From CASFRF01 sp031549345 (GTDB lineage Bacteria > Verrucomicrobiota > Lentisphaeria > Victivallales > Victivallaceae), in assembly GCA_031549345.1 (NCBI GenBank), contig JAVBPY010000012.1, forward strand, positions 36,266-100,265: a DNA stretch of 64,000 bases, written 5' to 3'. Shown here piece by piece: positions 39,366 through 46,946 of this stretch. The position numbers and the translations under genes were made by a program. The notes under the pieces were generated by a model. It made no database searches. It saw nothing but the letters and a program-made list of their open reading frames with translations, and was not told the DNA's origin. Within the stretch, counting starts at the first letter, position 1. Each line of letters starts with the position of its first letter.

Positions 39366-40841
39366 ATGCGCTTTGATGAATACACCATGCTGAAGGCGTT
39401 CAGGGAGAAAGATCCCGCCTTCGACGGTCGATTCTTTGTGGGGATTTCATCGACTAAGATTTATTGCCGGCCAATTTGCCAAGCCAGATTGCCCAAGCCT
39501 GAAAATTGCCATTTTTATCCGACTGCTGCTGCGGCGGAACAAGCTGGATATCGTCCCTGTTTATTGTGCCGCCCGGAACGCGCGCCCGGCCTGGCTGTTT
39601 CGGACAGTGTTAATCCACTGGCCTATCGGTCGGCAAAGTTGTTGGAGGAATTTTGCGGAAGCGGTTTTACGTTGGATGAACTTGCCAGGCGTCTTGCGTG
39701 TACCGGCCGCCATTTGCGACGGGTATTCGTCGACGAATACCAGGTTGCGCCGGTGCAATATCTGCAAACGTGTAAACTTCTACTGGCCAAACATCTTTTA
39801 ACGGATACTGGATTGCCGGTAAATAAAATTACCAAAGCGGCCGGGTGCGGAAGCCAGCGACGTTTCAATGACCTTTTCCAAAAACAATATCACCTTTCTC
39901 CGACACGGCTGCGGAAACAGGCGGTGGAGGAAAAAGTAACCGCGCCCGAAATCAAACTCTCGCTGGGATATCGCCCCCCTTATCGATGGGACGAGCTTTT
40001 AAACTTTTTTGCGGCGCGCGCCATTCCGGGCGTCGAGGCGATTCGGGGTGGTGAATATTGCCGCACGGTTCGGTTGCCCGATGGCAACGGAGCCATGGTT
40101 CACGGCTGGCTACGGGTTGGGCACAATCCGGCTAAATGCTTGCTGACTCTTACGCTCAGTGGAACGCTACTCGCCGTTCTTCCGCAGACGCTGGCCCGGG
40201 TCCGGCGGCAATTCGATCTGGATTGCGCGCCGGATGCGGTGTATGCGGCGCTCTCCTGCATGAACGATATTCGTTCCGGACTTTGTGTTGCAGGCTTGCG
40301 GTTGCCGGGTTGTTTCGACCCCTTTGAAATTGCAGTCCGGGCCGTTTTGGGACAGCAGATCACCGTGAAAGCCGCTCGGACTTTAGCGGACCGGATGGTC
40401 AAGGCCTACGGAACGCCGCTTGAAACCAATATCGAAGGCTTGACCCATTTATTTCCATCTCCGGAGGAGGTCATCCGCCTGCCGTTTCCGATCGAGAATT
40501 GTTTCGGGCCACTCGGCGTTACCGGATCACGCTCAAGAACCATTCTGGAATTGGCGCGGCGGATCCAAAATCGGGAAATCGATCTGAGTTATTATGCCTG
40601 TCCGGAGGATACGCTCCGGAAGTTGACCGCCGTGGACGGCATCGGCAACTGGACCGCGCAGTATATCGCAATGCGGGCCATGGGCTGGACGGACGCTTTT
40701 CTGGAGACCGATGCGGGAGTCAAAAAAGCGTTTTCAAACCGCCCGGGGAAAGAGTGGCTCGCCCTGGCAGAAGCCTGGCGTCCATGGCGCAGCTACGCCG
40801 TGATCAATCTTTGGAATTCATTGTCGCAGATACAACCATAG
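39366..40841 (+). CDS. alkA: Ada-type Zn/methyl-acceptor and AraC domains fused to AlkA 3-methyladenine glycosylase
   Basis: 491 residues. The N-terminus is an Ada Zn-binding domain with Cys34, Cys38, Cys65 and Cys68 (FFVGISSTKIYCRPICQ, YRPCLLCRPE); in E. coli Ada the first of these accepts a methyl group from DNA phosphotriesters. Residues ~85-190 are an AraC-type helix-turn-helix. The rest is AlkA: N-terminal domain, then HhH-GPD with VDGIGNWTAQYIAMRAMGW and the catalytic Asp region AFLETD. It excises alkylated bases and may itself regulate the response. It is followed 9 bases later by an Ogt gene, giving a compact adaptive-response operon. Confidence 0.92.
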   Translation: MRFDEYTMLKAFREKDPAFDGRFFVGISSTKIYCRPICQARLPKPENCHFYPTAAAAEQAGYRPCLLCRPERAPGLAVSDSVNPLAYRSAKLLEEFCGSGFTLDELARRLACTGRHLRRVFVDEYQVAPVQYLQTCKLLLAKHLLTDTGLPVNKITKAAGCGSQRRFNDLFQKQYHLSPTRLRKQAVEEKVTAPEIKLSLGYRPPYRWDELLNFFAARAIPGVEAIRGGEYCRTVRLPDGNGAMVHGWLRVGHNPAKCLLTLTLSGTLLAVLPQTLARVRRQFDLDCAPDAVYAALSCMNDIRSGLCVAGLRLPGCFDPFEIAVRAVLGQQITVKAARTLADRMVKAYGTPLETNIEGLTHLFPSPEEVIRLPFPIENCFGPLGVTGSRSRTILELARRIQNREIDLSYYACPEDTLRKLTAVDGIGNWTAQYIAMRAMGWTDAFLETDAGVKKAFSNRPGKEWLALAEAWRPWRSYAVINLWNSLSQIQP

Positions 40842-40850
40842 GAGTCAGTC

Positions 40851-41390
40851 ATGTACTATTCGACCATCTTTCAATCCCCGATCGGGAATCTAACCCTGGC
40901 GTGCAAAGACGGAAAAATCGTCGGACTTTGGATGGAAGGGCAAAAATATTTCGGCGATACCATCCCGGAAGCAATGCTCCCTAAGGACGATTGCCCGGTG
41001 TTCAGAATCGCCCGAAAGTGGCTCGATTGTTACTTTGCGGGTAAGAAGCCGGCCATTTCCGAACTGCCGCTTGCCCCCATCGGCGGCGACTTCCGGCAAG
41101 GAGTATGGAAAATTCTGACCGAAATACCCTATGGCGAGGTTATCACCTACGGCGAGATCGCCCGGAAAATGGCAAAACGGATGGGGCGCGAAACCATGTC
41201 GAGCCAGGCTGTCGGCGGCGCGGTCGGGCATAATCCTATTTCGATCATCATCCCCTGCCACCGCGTTGTCGGGGCAAGCGGCAGCCTGACCGGGTTTTCC
41301 GGCGGCGTGAGGACCAAGATAAAATTGCTCGAATTCGAGGGCGTCAATATGGGAAAATTATTCGTGCCTAAGAAGGGCACCGCACTTTAA
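40851..41390 (+). CDS. ogt: Methylated-DNA--protein-cysteine S-methyltransferase
   Basis: 179-residue suicide enzyme repairing O6-alkylguanine. The acceptor motif IPCHRVV places the active Cys at 136; the upstream VWKILTEIPYGEVITYGEIA segment and NPISIIIPCHR are diagnostic. ATG 40851 is preceded by AGGAGTCAGTC-type spacing. It is the second gene of the alkylation-repair pair and ends 19 bases from the convergent Gam-like phage gene. Confidence 0.95.
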   Translation: MYYSTIFQSPIGNLTLACKDGKIVGLWMEGQKYFGDTIPEAMLPKDDCPVFRIARKWLDCYFAGKKPAISELPLAPIGGDFRQGVWKILTEIPYGEVITYGEIARKMAKRMGRETMSSQAVGGAVGHNPISIIIPCHRVVGASGSLTGFSGGVRTKIKLLEFEGVNMGKLFVPKKGTAL

Positions 41391-41409
41391 TACCGTTGCA
41401 AATTCGCGT

Positions 41410-41961
41410 TCAAACATCTTCCTTATATACATCCTTCCCCGGAACTTCCGGGGAGGGCTTGCACCGCAGGACATCGATGGAAACGAGCCGTGCGCCGGGG
41501 ACTGCGCCAAATTCGTCGATTGCGGCGCGGATCGCGGCGTTGTCGGCCTCGGAGACCCTGATGGTCTGGTAAAGGTCCAATTTTTGCTCGTCTGAAAATG
41601 CGATTACGGCCTTAAGGTCTGTTACCTGGAGTTCCGTCGATTTTCGCAAACCGTATGCACCATACGGCGTTTTATGAAGCCGGTTGCGCTTGAAATATTT
41701 TGATTGCGCCACAACATAATTGGATAGCTGCTTGCGGAGTTTGATGATTGCAGCCATGTCCGCCGCCGCCTCTTTCTTGTAGGCGGTTTTGAGCTTTGCA
41801 AGCTTGCCGTTCAATTCGTCGGCACGTCGCTTGGAGCGGATCCCGATTAGAACCAAATCACGAAAAATCGCATCCCCTGCTGCGTAGATGGCGGCGGGAC
41901 ATTTTGAATCGACGGAGGGATTCTCCGTGCCCGACTTGCCGGAATAAGTTGTAATATCCAT
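41410..41961 (-). CDS. Mu Gam-like host-nuclease inhibitor
   Basis: 183 residues. Mu Gam binds DNA ends, blocks exonucleases and is a Ku homologue. Features fitting the family: a long N-terminal helical pair (ELNGKLAKLKTAYKKEAAADMAAIIKL split across the coiled coil), KYFKRNRLHKTPYGAYGLRKS (Gam KT..G.i..R pattern), then ALxxxx Asp-Leu-Lys and a GARLVSIDVLRCKPSPEVPG end. ATG 41961 with GAGGAGA was chosen; it shares one base with the upstream stop (TGATG). It is the last gene of the leftward arm. Without a transposase its role could be to protect element or host DNA ends. Confidence 0.8.
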   Translation of the reverse strand: MDITTYSGKSGTENPSVDSKCPAAIYAAGDAIFRDLVLIGIRSKRRADELNGKLAKLKTAYKKEAAADMAAIIKLRKQLSNYVVAQSKYFKRNRLHKTPYGAYGLRKSTELQVTDLKAVIAFSDEQKLDLYQTIRVSEADNAAIRAAIDEFGAVPGARLVSIDVLRCKPSPEVPGKDVYKEDV

Positions 41962-42497
41962 CAAAAAATCTCCTCAGTGTTCCTTTTGTAAATCCAATTG
42001 TCGTCATCAGGCAGCCTGAAAGGCCGCAAGTACTCGCTTACCCTTTGTTGGGTTACCCGGCAGATTCCCGCCACTTCCTCCTGTCGCGCGCCGGGGAGTG
42101 AATTGCTGCACCGGATCACCCGCCAACGCTCCGCGTTGAGCACGGACCAGGCGCAGAGTCGTACCGTGCGCCGCCACGTCAGTGTGCACCCTGTTTCGTG
42201 CGGCGAGCGGTGAAGGGGGCTCTCCCCCGCATATTCACCGATTATGATCGGCCGCAAATGCCGGTACAGCGTCGCGCGGCTTGTGGCGAGAGCAATCCGC
42301 AACTCCTCCATGCCCAATTCCGGCGCTTCCATACGCAGACGGGTTGCTTTCCACCGCAATGGATTTTCCGCGGCAAAGTCTGCCAGCAACAAAATCAGGC
42401 GGCAGACATCGAGTCCCGGAAAATTCCGCATATCGTACCAGCTTGCGCTGTCTTCTGCGCAAATTTGCAACGCATCGTATTGATTGATAAGACACAC
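41961..42497 (-). CDS. Phage protein with two helix-turn-helix-like segments
   Basis: 178 residues, not assigned to a family. Two HTH-like stretches are visible: MEELRIALATSRATLYRHLRPI (about 60-82, given here in one run of interest as MEELRI...YRHLRPI) and EEVAGICRVTQQRVSEYLRPF-like (about 138-160). This suggests DNA binding, perhaps a Mor/Com-like or replication-control role. The GTG start at 42497 has AGGAGG nine bases upstream. It is coupled to the Gam-like gene downstream and lies 3 bases after a 56-residue membrane protein gene. Confidence 0.65.
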   Translation of the reverse strand: MCLINQYDALQICAEDSASWYDMRNFPGLDVCRLILLLADFAAENPLRWKATRLRMEAPELGMEELRIALATSRATLYRHLRPIIIGEYAGESPLHRSPHETGCTLTWRRTVRLCAWSVLNAERWRVIRCSNSLPGARQEEVAGICRVTQQRVSEYLRPFRLPDDDNWIYKRNTEEIF

Positions 42498-42500
42498 CGG

Positions 42501-42671
42501 CTACCTCCTTGTGCCGGGCGCGTCCGGCAAATCAACAATTCGTCCCGCACACTCCTTCGCCCGGCAGGCACGGCAATGCTTGAGGTGAAGAAACATCACA
42601 ACCAACGTTGCGAGACAGAGCACGATCGCCGCTCCGTTGATGCCGAAAACAAAAATCCACCATGTGCTCAT
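42501..42671 (-). CDS. Small phage membrane protein, 56 aa
   Basis: MSTWWIFVFGINGAAIVLCL begins a single membrane helix (residues ~4-30), followed by a Cys/His-containing basic tail (HLKHCRACRAKECAG). The four cysteine/histidine residues could bind a metal. Its ATG (42671) overlaps the stop of a 26-residue ORF (ATGA), and its stop is 3 bases before the GTG of the HTH gene, so it fits tightly in the leftward operon. Function unknown. Confidence 0.6.
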   Translation of the reverse strand: MSTWWIFVFGINGAAIVLCLATLVVMFLHLKHCRACRAKECAGRIVDLPDAPGTRR

Positions 42672-42748
42672 GGTATTACTTCTCCTTCTCCGAAAACCCG
42701 CGTAGGGCGTGGTGTATCGGCGTTTGGTTGTTTCGTTCCTGTGGGCAT
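42668..42748 (-). CDS. Tiny ORF, 26 aa, translationally coupled
   Basis: Starts MPTGTKQPNADTPRP and ends GEGEVIP. AAGGAA lies upstream at a proper distance and the stop overlaps the next ATG (ATGA). Composition is polar and proline-rich with no family. It may be a leader peptide that opens translation of the membrane-protein gene. Supported only by position and ribosome site. Confidence 0.35.
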   Translation of the reverse strand: MPTGTKQPNADTPRPTRVFGEGEVIP

Positions 42749-42772
42749 AGTACTGTTTCCTTGTCTTTAGTA

Positions 42773-42955
42773 TTAATCGAGCAAATCACGCCAGTCGCAG
42801 CCAAGAGCCTCCGCGTAGCGTTTGGCAACGCGGGTGGTTTTGATGCCGTTTAGTACGGACATGTTGATTGTTGTTACTTTGGCGTTGAGCCGCTTTGCAA
42901 GAGCGGTCTGGCTCAGTTGCATGGCATTGATTTTTCTACGCAGTTTTGTTGTCAT
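42773..42955 (-). CDS. Cro/XRE-type small regulator
   Basis: A 60-residue protein reading MTTKLRRKINAMQLSQTALA...AKVTTINMSVLNGIKTTRVAKRYAEALGCDWRDLLD, in which a helix-turn-helix (LSQTALAKRL) is clear. It is the first gene of the leftward arm and faces the 141-residue regulator across the 43.0-43.13 kb switch, like Cro/CI pairs. A frame extension to 43003 exists, but a perfect TATAAT on this strand at 43038-43043 fits the shorter form. Confidence 0.7.
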   Translation of the reverse strand: MTTKLRRKINAMQLSQTALAKRLNAKVTTINMSVLNGIKTTRVAKRYAEALGCDWRDLLD

Positions 42956-43037
42956 TGCGATAATTATTCCCTTTGCTTCTGTTTTGAGGCAAGATATGGC
43001 CATTTTAAGCTTCTTTAATTGGTTCCATGGATATTAA

Positions 43038-43043
43038 ATTATA
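43038..43043 (-). promoter_or_regulatory. -10 element of the leftward phage promoter
   Basis: Perfect TATAAT on the minus strand with TTGAAT 14 bases upstream (short spacing). It would start leftward transcription of the Cro-like gene. Confidence 0.35.
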
Positions 43044-43081
43044 GCGAATACAATAAAATTCAAGTCGTTTTATAAGAAAAT

Positions 43082-43128
43082 TTGCAAAAAAGTAGATGCG
43101 GGTTATATTAAATCCAATAAATATTGGA
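43082..43128 (+). promoter_or_regulatory. Rightward phage promoter with palindromic operator
   Basis: TTGCAA (43082), 16 bases, TATATT (43104-43109), followed at once by the palindrome TCCAATAAATATTGGA (43113-43128) that would cover the +1 site. The regulator's ATG is 8 bases further on, so the leader is very short. Confidence 0.5.
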
Positions 43129-43135
43129 ATTGGAT

Positions 43136-43561
43136 ATGGCCGTTCTTAAAACAATCAAAAAAGCTCTACTCCGCGCTGTGGCGGAAGCCGGTAATATGCG
43201 GCGTCTTTCCGAACGGACGGGGGTCAATTACGCCACCGTCCATAAATTTTGCTCGGGCGAACACGAGATAAAGAATATTCCGCTCGATACCCTGGAACGG
43301 TTGTTGCCGGATATGCGTGTATACTGTTTCTCCGACGAATATCCCGCCTTGGAATCCAAGACGCAATTTGTCGGTCAGTCCGGCGGCATCCAGATCGGCC
43401 ACAACGAGGGGGCGCTCAATGCGTATTACCATGACGGCAAGGCGCCCGCCTCGTCTATTGACTGCATCCGTGATATGGTGCTCGACTGCGACGCGTTGTC
43501 CGACGAGGCGATCGGGCAAATCTGTAAAATTTTGAAACGCGAAGCAAAAAAGGAACAATAA
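43136..43561 (+). CDS. Phage HTH regulator, 141 aa
   Basis: N-terminal XRE-like helix-turn-helix (MRRLSERTGVNYATVHKFCSG) and a C-terminal ~70-residue domain without recognised fold, ending in a helix (IGQICKILKREAKKEQ). First gene rightward of the switch, directly behind a palindrome, so it is probably an autoregulated repressor. It lacks an S24 domain; induction would need another signal. The start ATG at 43136 is weakly supported; TTG 43124 is possible. Confidence 0.7.
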   Translation: MAVLKTIKKALLRAVAEAGNMRRLSERTGVNYATVHKFCSGEHEIKNIPLDTLERLLPDMRVYCFSDEYPALESKTQFVGQSGGIQIGHNEGALNAYYHDGKAPASSIDCIRDMVLDCDALSDEAIGQICKILKREAKKEQ

Positions 43562-43594
43562 TGAGGAGTTTGTCTGCCACTGTGGCGTAAAATA

Positions 43595-43900
43595 GTGCGG
43601 ATACAACACAACTCCGGAACAATCAACCAGCGTAACATACAAATCACGTGGCCTTTTGGCCTTCGTACCACAATTCTTTTGCTCATCGTCCTTGTCCTGA
43701 TCGGCGCGGCGATGATCGGCGGTGCGATTTTCGCTGTAACGCGCCTGGTCGCTATCGGCAAAGAGCCGCCGCTGAAGCGCGAGATCCACATCGGTCCCAG
43801 GGGCGGTGAGTTTATCATCACCCGAGGCGGGTATAAGCGTTATGTTACGCCTGGCAAGCCCAAGGAGTTGAAGGGAACGCAGTCGCCATTTAGCCATTGA
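43595..43900 (+). CDS. Small phage membrane protein, 101 aa
   Basis: One strong membrane helix (TTILLLIVLVLIGAAMIGGA) at residues ~28-50 with a soluble tail containing GPRGGEFIITRGGYKRYV, a pattern seen in small phage-encoded domains (GPRGGxYY...GxKxYV). The only start in frame is GTG at 43595 with no good ribosome site. It lies between the regulator and a 600-base gap. Function unknown; a holin role is conceivable but unsupported. Confidence 0.5.
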   Translation: MRIQHNSGTINQRNIQITWPFGLRTTILLLIVLVLIGAAMIGGAIFAVTRLVAIGKEPPLKREIHIGPRGGEFIITRGGYKRYVTPGKPKELKGTQSPFSH

Positions 43901-44518
43901 AGTGCAGACTGAACGACGTGAAACAATCCTTATGCAGCGAGAGTGAAGATTATTCTTATGGTTGATTCGTTGATCAAAAATAAAAATCTTATATATCTGA
44001 AATCCCCCTTTTTTCTTTGCCGCGCCGGATTGTACGTCCTTCCGACCGATTGAACTTGTTTCCCCACCCTCTTAACGATCTCCCGTGAGAATTCGCGGAA
44101 TTTTCGGCACTCGCCAAGATTGATAAATCATCACCTTTTATTCTCACCAAAGAGCAGGACAGGCAAAAAATGTGCTTGTCATGCATAAAATTCTTACGAG
44201 ATTTTTGACGATAACACCGACCGGCGGAAATGCCCGGATTGCGGTGTCCTATTTTCAAGCCTGTCTTGTTCCCCAACTCTTATACCGCAGTAATTCCAAT
44301 ACAACCACTCTGTCGAAGCGGATTGCTTTTTTATGTCGTGATACACGATAAAGAGAAGCGGTTTAAATGTTTACATATCGTTCGCCGTGAAAATCCGGTA
44401 AAAACGGCACTTTTGCCCCATGTATAGAGGGGCATTGCTTCCAAGCCACATTCGCCACACCACGCCGCAGACCGCGGAGCCGATACAGCGTACGATACGC
44501 AAAACCGAGGAGCCAGTA
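43901..44518. other. Non-coding or decayed stretch in the phage element
   Basis: 618 bases without a convincing gene, AT-richer than the flanks. A short frame reads RRKCPDCGVLFS at about 44220, a zinc-ribbon-like scrap surrounded by stops. It may hold the late promoter; none was identified with confidence. In Mu this position (between early/middle and late genes) carries lysis genes and late promoters, so genes may have been lost here. Confidence 0.5.
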
Positions 44519-44914
44519 ATGGATTCAATCATGCAGAGTTTGATCGGCGCGGTCGGCGGCGGCGGCGTGGTCGCTGTGGTCGTTACGCTCCTGCTGCACC
44601 ACAGTCTTGCACAGGATCGTGTCGAACGCCAGACGCTCGCCGAACAAGTACAACGCCTGGAGCGCGAAAAGTTTGCCGAACTCACGCAGCGGCTGGAAGC
44701 GCACCTTGAGCAGGATAATCCCGGAGTTACAGACCAACGCCTCAGACAGCTCGACGGTACCATGCTGCGTGTCCTCGACCGGTTGGAACGTGTTTCCGAT
44801 GAGGTCGCCAAGTTGTCGTCCGCGAGCGCTGAAAACCGCGAGTTTATCCGCAACGTTCACGACGCGCTCAAGGATCTGCGGAGCGATTTTTACAAAACGC
44901 AAAAACGATCTTGA
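44519..44914 (+). CDS. Single-helix, coiled-coil phage protein (DUF2730/Mu gp26-like)
   Basis: 131 residues: a membrane helix near the N-terminus (GAVGGGGVVAVVVTLLLHH) and a long coiled coil (DRVERQTLAEQVQRLEREKF, then LDRLERVSDEVAKLSSASAE). The organisation resembles DUF2730 proteins (Mu gp26 position), which precede the terminase genes in Mu-like phages. Here a 27-residue ORF and the gp36-like gene follow instead. ATG 44519 has GAGGAG upstream. Confidence 0.6.
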   Translation: MDSIMQSLIGAVGGGGVVAVVVTLLLHHSLAQDRVERQTLAEQVQRLEREKFAELTQRLEAHLEQDNPGVTDQRLRQLDGTMLRVLDRLERVSDEVAKLSSASAENREFIRNVHDALKDLRSDFYKTQKRS

Positions 44915-44973
44915 CACGGATGCCCGAAACGGTCGCGGCGTCGCAAGTCATCATCCTAAAAAAGGAGGAAATC

Positions 44974-45057
44974 ATGTTCGAAGAGAGAACCCGAATCACT
45001 ACCGGTTTCTGTGCCTGTAACATTAACCGCACCGACGTGCGGCCGGTCGTGTCCTGA
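44974..45057 (+). CDS. Tiny ORF, 27 aa, directly before the gp36-like gene
   Basis: Reads MFEERTRITTGFCACNINRT and ends DVRPVVS. It has the best ribosome site of the operon (AAAGGAGGAA, 4 bases before ATG) and its stop overlaps the next start (TGATG). It occupies the place where the head-gene module of Mu-like phages would be and may be a remnant or a coupling leader. Confidence 0.4.
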   Translation: MFEERTRITTGFCACNINRTDVRPVVS

Positions 45058-45464
45058 TGTACGCGCAAATTTCTGATTTGCAGTTGCGTTTGGGAGTTGT
45101 GTTTGACCGCATCTATGCTTACGAGCACGAGGCGGCAACAGACCTGGCCGCCGCCTCGGCGGAAATCGACGGATGCCTGGCCAAACGTTATGCCGTTCCG
45201 GTAACGGGTGCGGGCACGGCGGCGCTCCTTCTCGACTGGTCGCTTACATTGGCCGAGGAACGTGCTTATGCACGTGGCGGAGCAGGAAAACTATCCGAAA
45301 ACGTCGCCAACCGCGTCGCCCAGACGCGCAAGTATCTGGAGATGATTCTGAATGGGATGTTTTTGCTCGCAGGGGCGGAAGAAAATTCCGCATCCACTGC
45401 CGGAATCACCCTAACGGAGAGCAATGAGTCGGAGTTTACCCGCACAAAACTGGAGGAATATTGA
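45057..45464 (+). CDS. Mu gp36-like protein (DUF1320)
   Basis: 135 residues. It matches the gp36/DUF1320 layout: an N-terminal MYAQISDLQLRLG segment, then AAASAEIDGCLAKRYAVPVT (the AsxEIdgyLaxRYxlPl pattern) and a helical second half with YLEMILNGMFLLAG. In Mu-like phages gp36 lies at the head-tail junction. The start overlaps the stop of the 27-residue ORF and the stop overlaps the next start. Its presence without portal or capsid genes is notable. Confidence 0.85.
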   Translation: MYAQISDLQLRLGVVFDRIYAYEHEAATDLAAASAEIDGCLAKRYAVPVTGAGTAALLLDWSLTLAEERAYARGGAGKLSENVANRVAQTRKYLEMILNGMFLLAGAEENSASTAGITLTESNESEFTRTKLEEY

Positions 45465-45886
45465 TGCGAAAAGCAAGTGCGATTATGGCCGATCTTAAAA
45501 CACGCTTGGAGACAAGCGGTTTTTTCGGTGCCGTCGTACTGAGCTCCGCCCAGGTCGACGATCAGATCCAACAGGAGCTCCGCGTATTCGGCAAACACAT
45601 GTTCCCCGCCGTGATCGTGGCGTTCGAGGCCGGAGAACTCGTTGAAGCGCATACGGTGGAGGAGTTTAAGCTGAAGCTCGTTGTGGTGGATATTTTCCGC
45701 CCCGGGACAGATGCGATGGCTCTCCGGGTGTTTGCCATGATCGAGCGTTTACGTGAGCTTTTCCCTCCGCGCGGACACCATGAAAACGGGTGTTTTTATG
45801 TGCCGGGCGGGATCTCCGCGATGTCCGCGGACCCGATGTTTGTGTGTTTTGCACAACAGTTAACAGTAAAGCAAGGAGTTGAATAG
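45464..45886 (+). CDS. Mu gp37-like protein (DUF1834)
   Basis: 140 residues, following gp36 exactly as in Mu-like phages. The FPAVIVAFEAGELVEAHTVEE and FKLKLVVVDIFRPG strands and the closing GFYVPGG-like segment (CFYVPGGISAM) fit the DUF1834/tail-completion family. Stop/start overlap (TTGATG) with the gp36-like gene supports ATG 45464. Probably a tail-terminator type protein. Confidence 0.7.
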   Translation: MRKASAIMADLKTRLETSGFFGAVVLSSAQVDDQIQQELRVFGKHMFPAVIVAFEAGELVEAHTVEEFKLKLVVVDIFRPGTDAMALRVFAMIERLRELFPPRGHHENGCFYVPGGISAMSADPMFVCFAQQLTVKQGVE

Positions 45887-45887
45887 T

Positions 45888-46211
45888 ATGGCAATTGTAT
45901 TCGGTTTGGCAGAATTTCAGGGTGTGGTGACGGGACTTACCCTCCAGACGGTTACCATCGGCGAAACAGCGTCCGAGGCCGAGGCGCTCGGCGAAGATGG
46001 GGTTATTGAACAGATTGATGTGTTCGGTAAAAAAAGGACGATCAATTTTACCGGCAATGTTCAGGCGGATGGCGACATCTCGGCGCTCACGGTCGGTGGA
46101 AAGCTCACCGTCAACGGGGATGAGTACACTCTTAATTCGGTCGAGATTTCCACGACTGTAAACGGGCATAGGAGCTGCACCGGAAGCGGTGTCGCTCCCA
46201 TGAAGGCTTAA
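45888..46211 (+). CDS. Small beta-rich phage protein (possible tail tube)
   Basis: 107 residues, mostly beta strands (VVTGLTLQTVTIGE, KRTINFTGNVQADG, LTVGGKLTVNGDEYTLNSVE). It follows the gp37-like gene and precedes the tape-measure region by one gene, where non-contractile phages encode the tail tube. It is short for a tube protein. ATG 45888 with AAGGAG. No sheath gene is present. Confidence 0.5.
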   Translation: MAIVFGLAEFQGVVTGLTLQTVTIGETASEAEALGEDGVIEQIDVFGKKRTINFTGNVQADGDISALTVGGKLTVNGDEYTLNSVEISTTVNGHRSCTGSGVAPMKA

Positions 46212-46213
46212 CC

Positions 46214-46942
46214 ATGAACCGGGATTGCGCCAAGCTCCGCTTGTTGGCTGGGCCGGAGTTCAATGCGCTTCTTGCCGATGATGCGGAACTGAAACGCCTG
46301 GAGGACCTTAAGTACGACCGTACCGCCGAGGGACAAATCCTCCTGGAAACGCTCCATGCTTGTACACTGCGGATTGGCGCGCTCCCGGTCATGCCCATAA
46401 CGGCGGCCAAGTGGTCGCTCCTTTGGCTTCTGGAGTCGCCGTTTATAATAGGGGGGGAGGTAACGGAAACAGATATCTCCATAGCCCTCTACATCATCAG
46501 TGCTCCGGACGTGCGGGAAATCGACTGCGCGTTGCACGAGATACCGGTTGCGGCGCACGGTTATGCCGCGGCCACCGGGCTTTCGGCGGAGGAGGCGGCC
46601 TGCGAGGTTGTAAATATGATCCGTACCACATTTCGCCCGCTCACTATGCTTCCGCTGGATGTGGAGTCACGGGGGGAGCCCGCGCGGTACGATGCGGGCT
46701 GGTTGACGCAGATTACAAGCATTGCCGCAAAGGAATCCAACGAGCGCAGCGAGTACGCGATACACCATATTCCACTCGCTGCGATCTGCTTTTATTATGT
46801 GAATTATCGTCGCCGCGAGAGCTCAAATCCCGACGTGATCCGGTGCCGGCCCGATGCGGAGCTGGAACGTCGAATCGAGGCACGTGTGAACGAACTCGCG
46901 GATGCGTTTTTACAGAACAAGTCCGTTGAAAGGGAGGAATAA
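46214..46942 (+). CDS. Phage tail-region protein, 242 aa (possible assembly chaperone)
   Basis: Helical, acidic, with a C-terminal KSVEREE tail. Its position directly before the tape-measure gene is typical of tail assembly chaperones, but no motif proves this. It starts 2 bases after the previous stop. The GLSAEEAACEVVNMIRTTFRPL region resembles small helical phage domains. Unassigned otherwise. Confidence 0.5.
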   Translation: MNRDCAKLRLLAGPEFNALLADDAELKRLEDLKYDRTAEGQILLETLHACTLRIGALPVMPITAAKWSLLWLLESPFIIGGEVTETDISIALYIISAPDVREIDCALHEIPVAAHGYAAATGLSAEEAACEVVNMIRTTFRPLTMLPLDVESRGEPARYDAGWLTQITSIAAKESNERSEYAIHHIPLAAICFYYVNYRRRESSNPDVIRCRPDAELERRIEARVNELADAFLQNKSVEREE

Positions 46943-46946
46943 AGTA

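Noticed and set aside
43166..43897. 243-codon minus-strand frame in the phage switch region
   Set aside because: It runs opposite the 141-residue HTH regulator and the membrane-helix ORF; no start signal and no motif.
44215..44275. Com-like zinc-finger gene in the phage element (KCPDCG)
   Set aside because: The frame is only about 25 codons, with stops directly upstream and no start or ribosome site.
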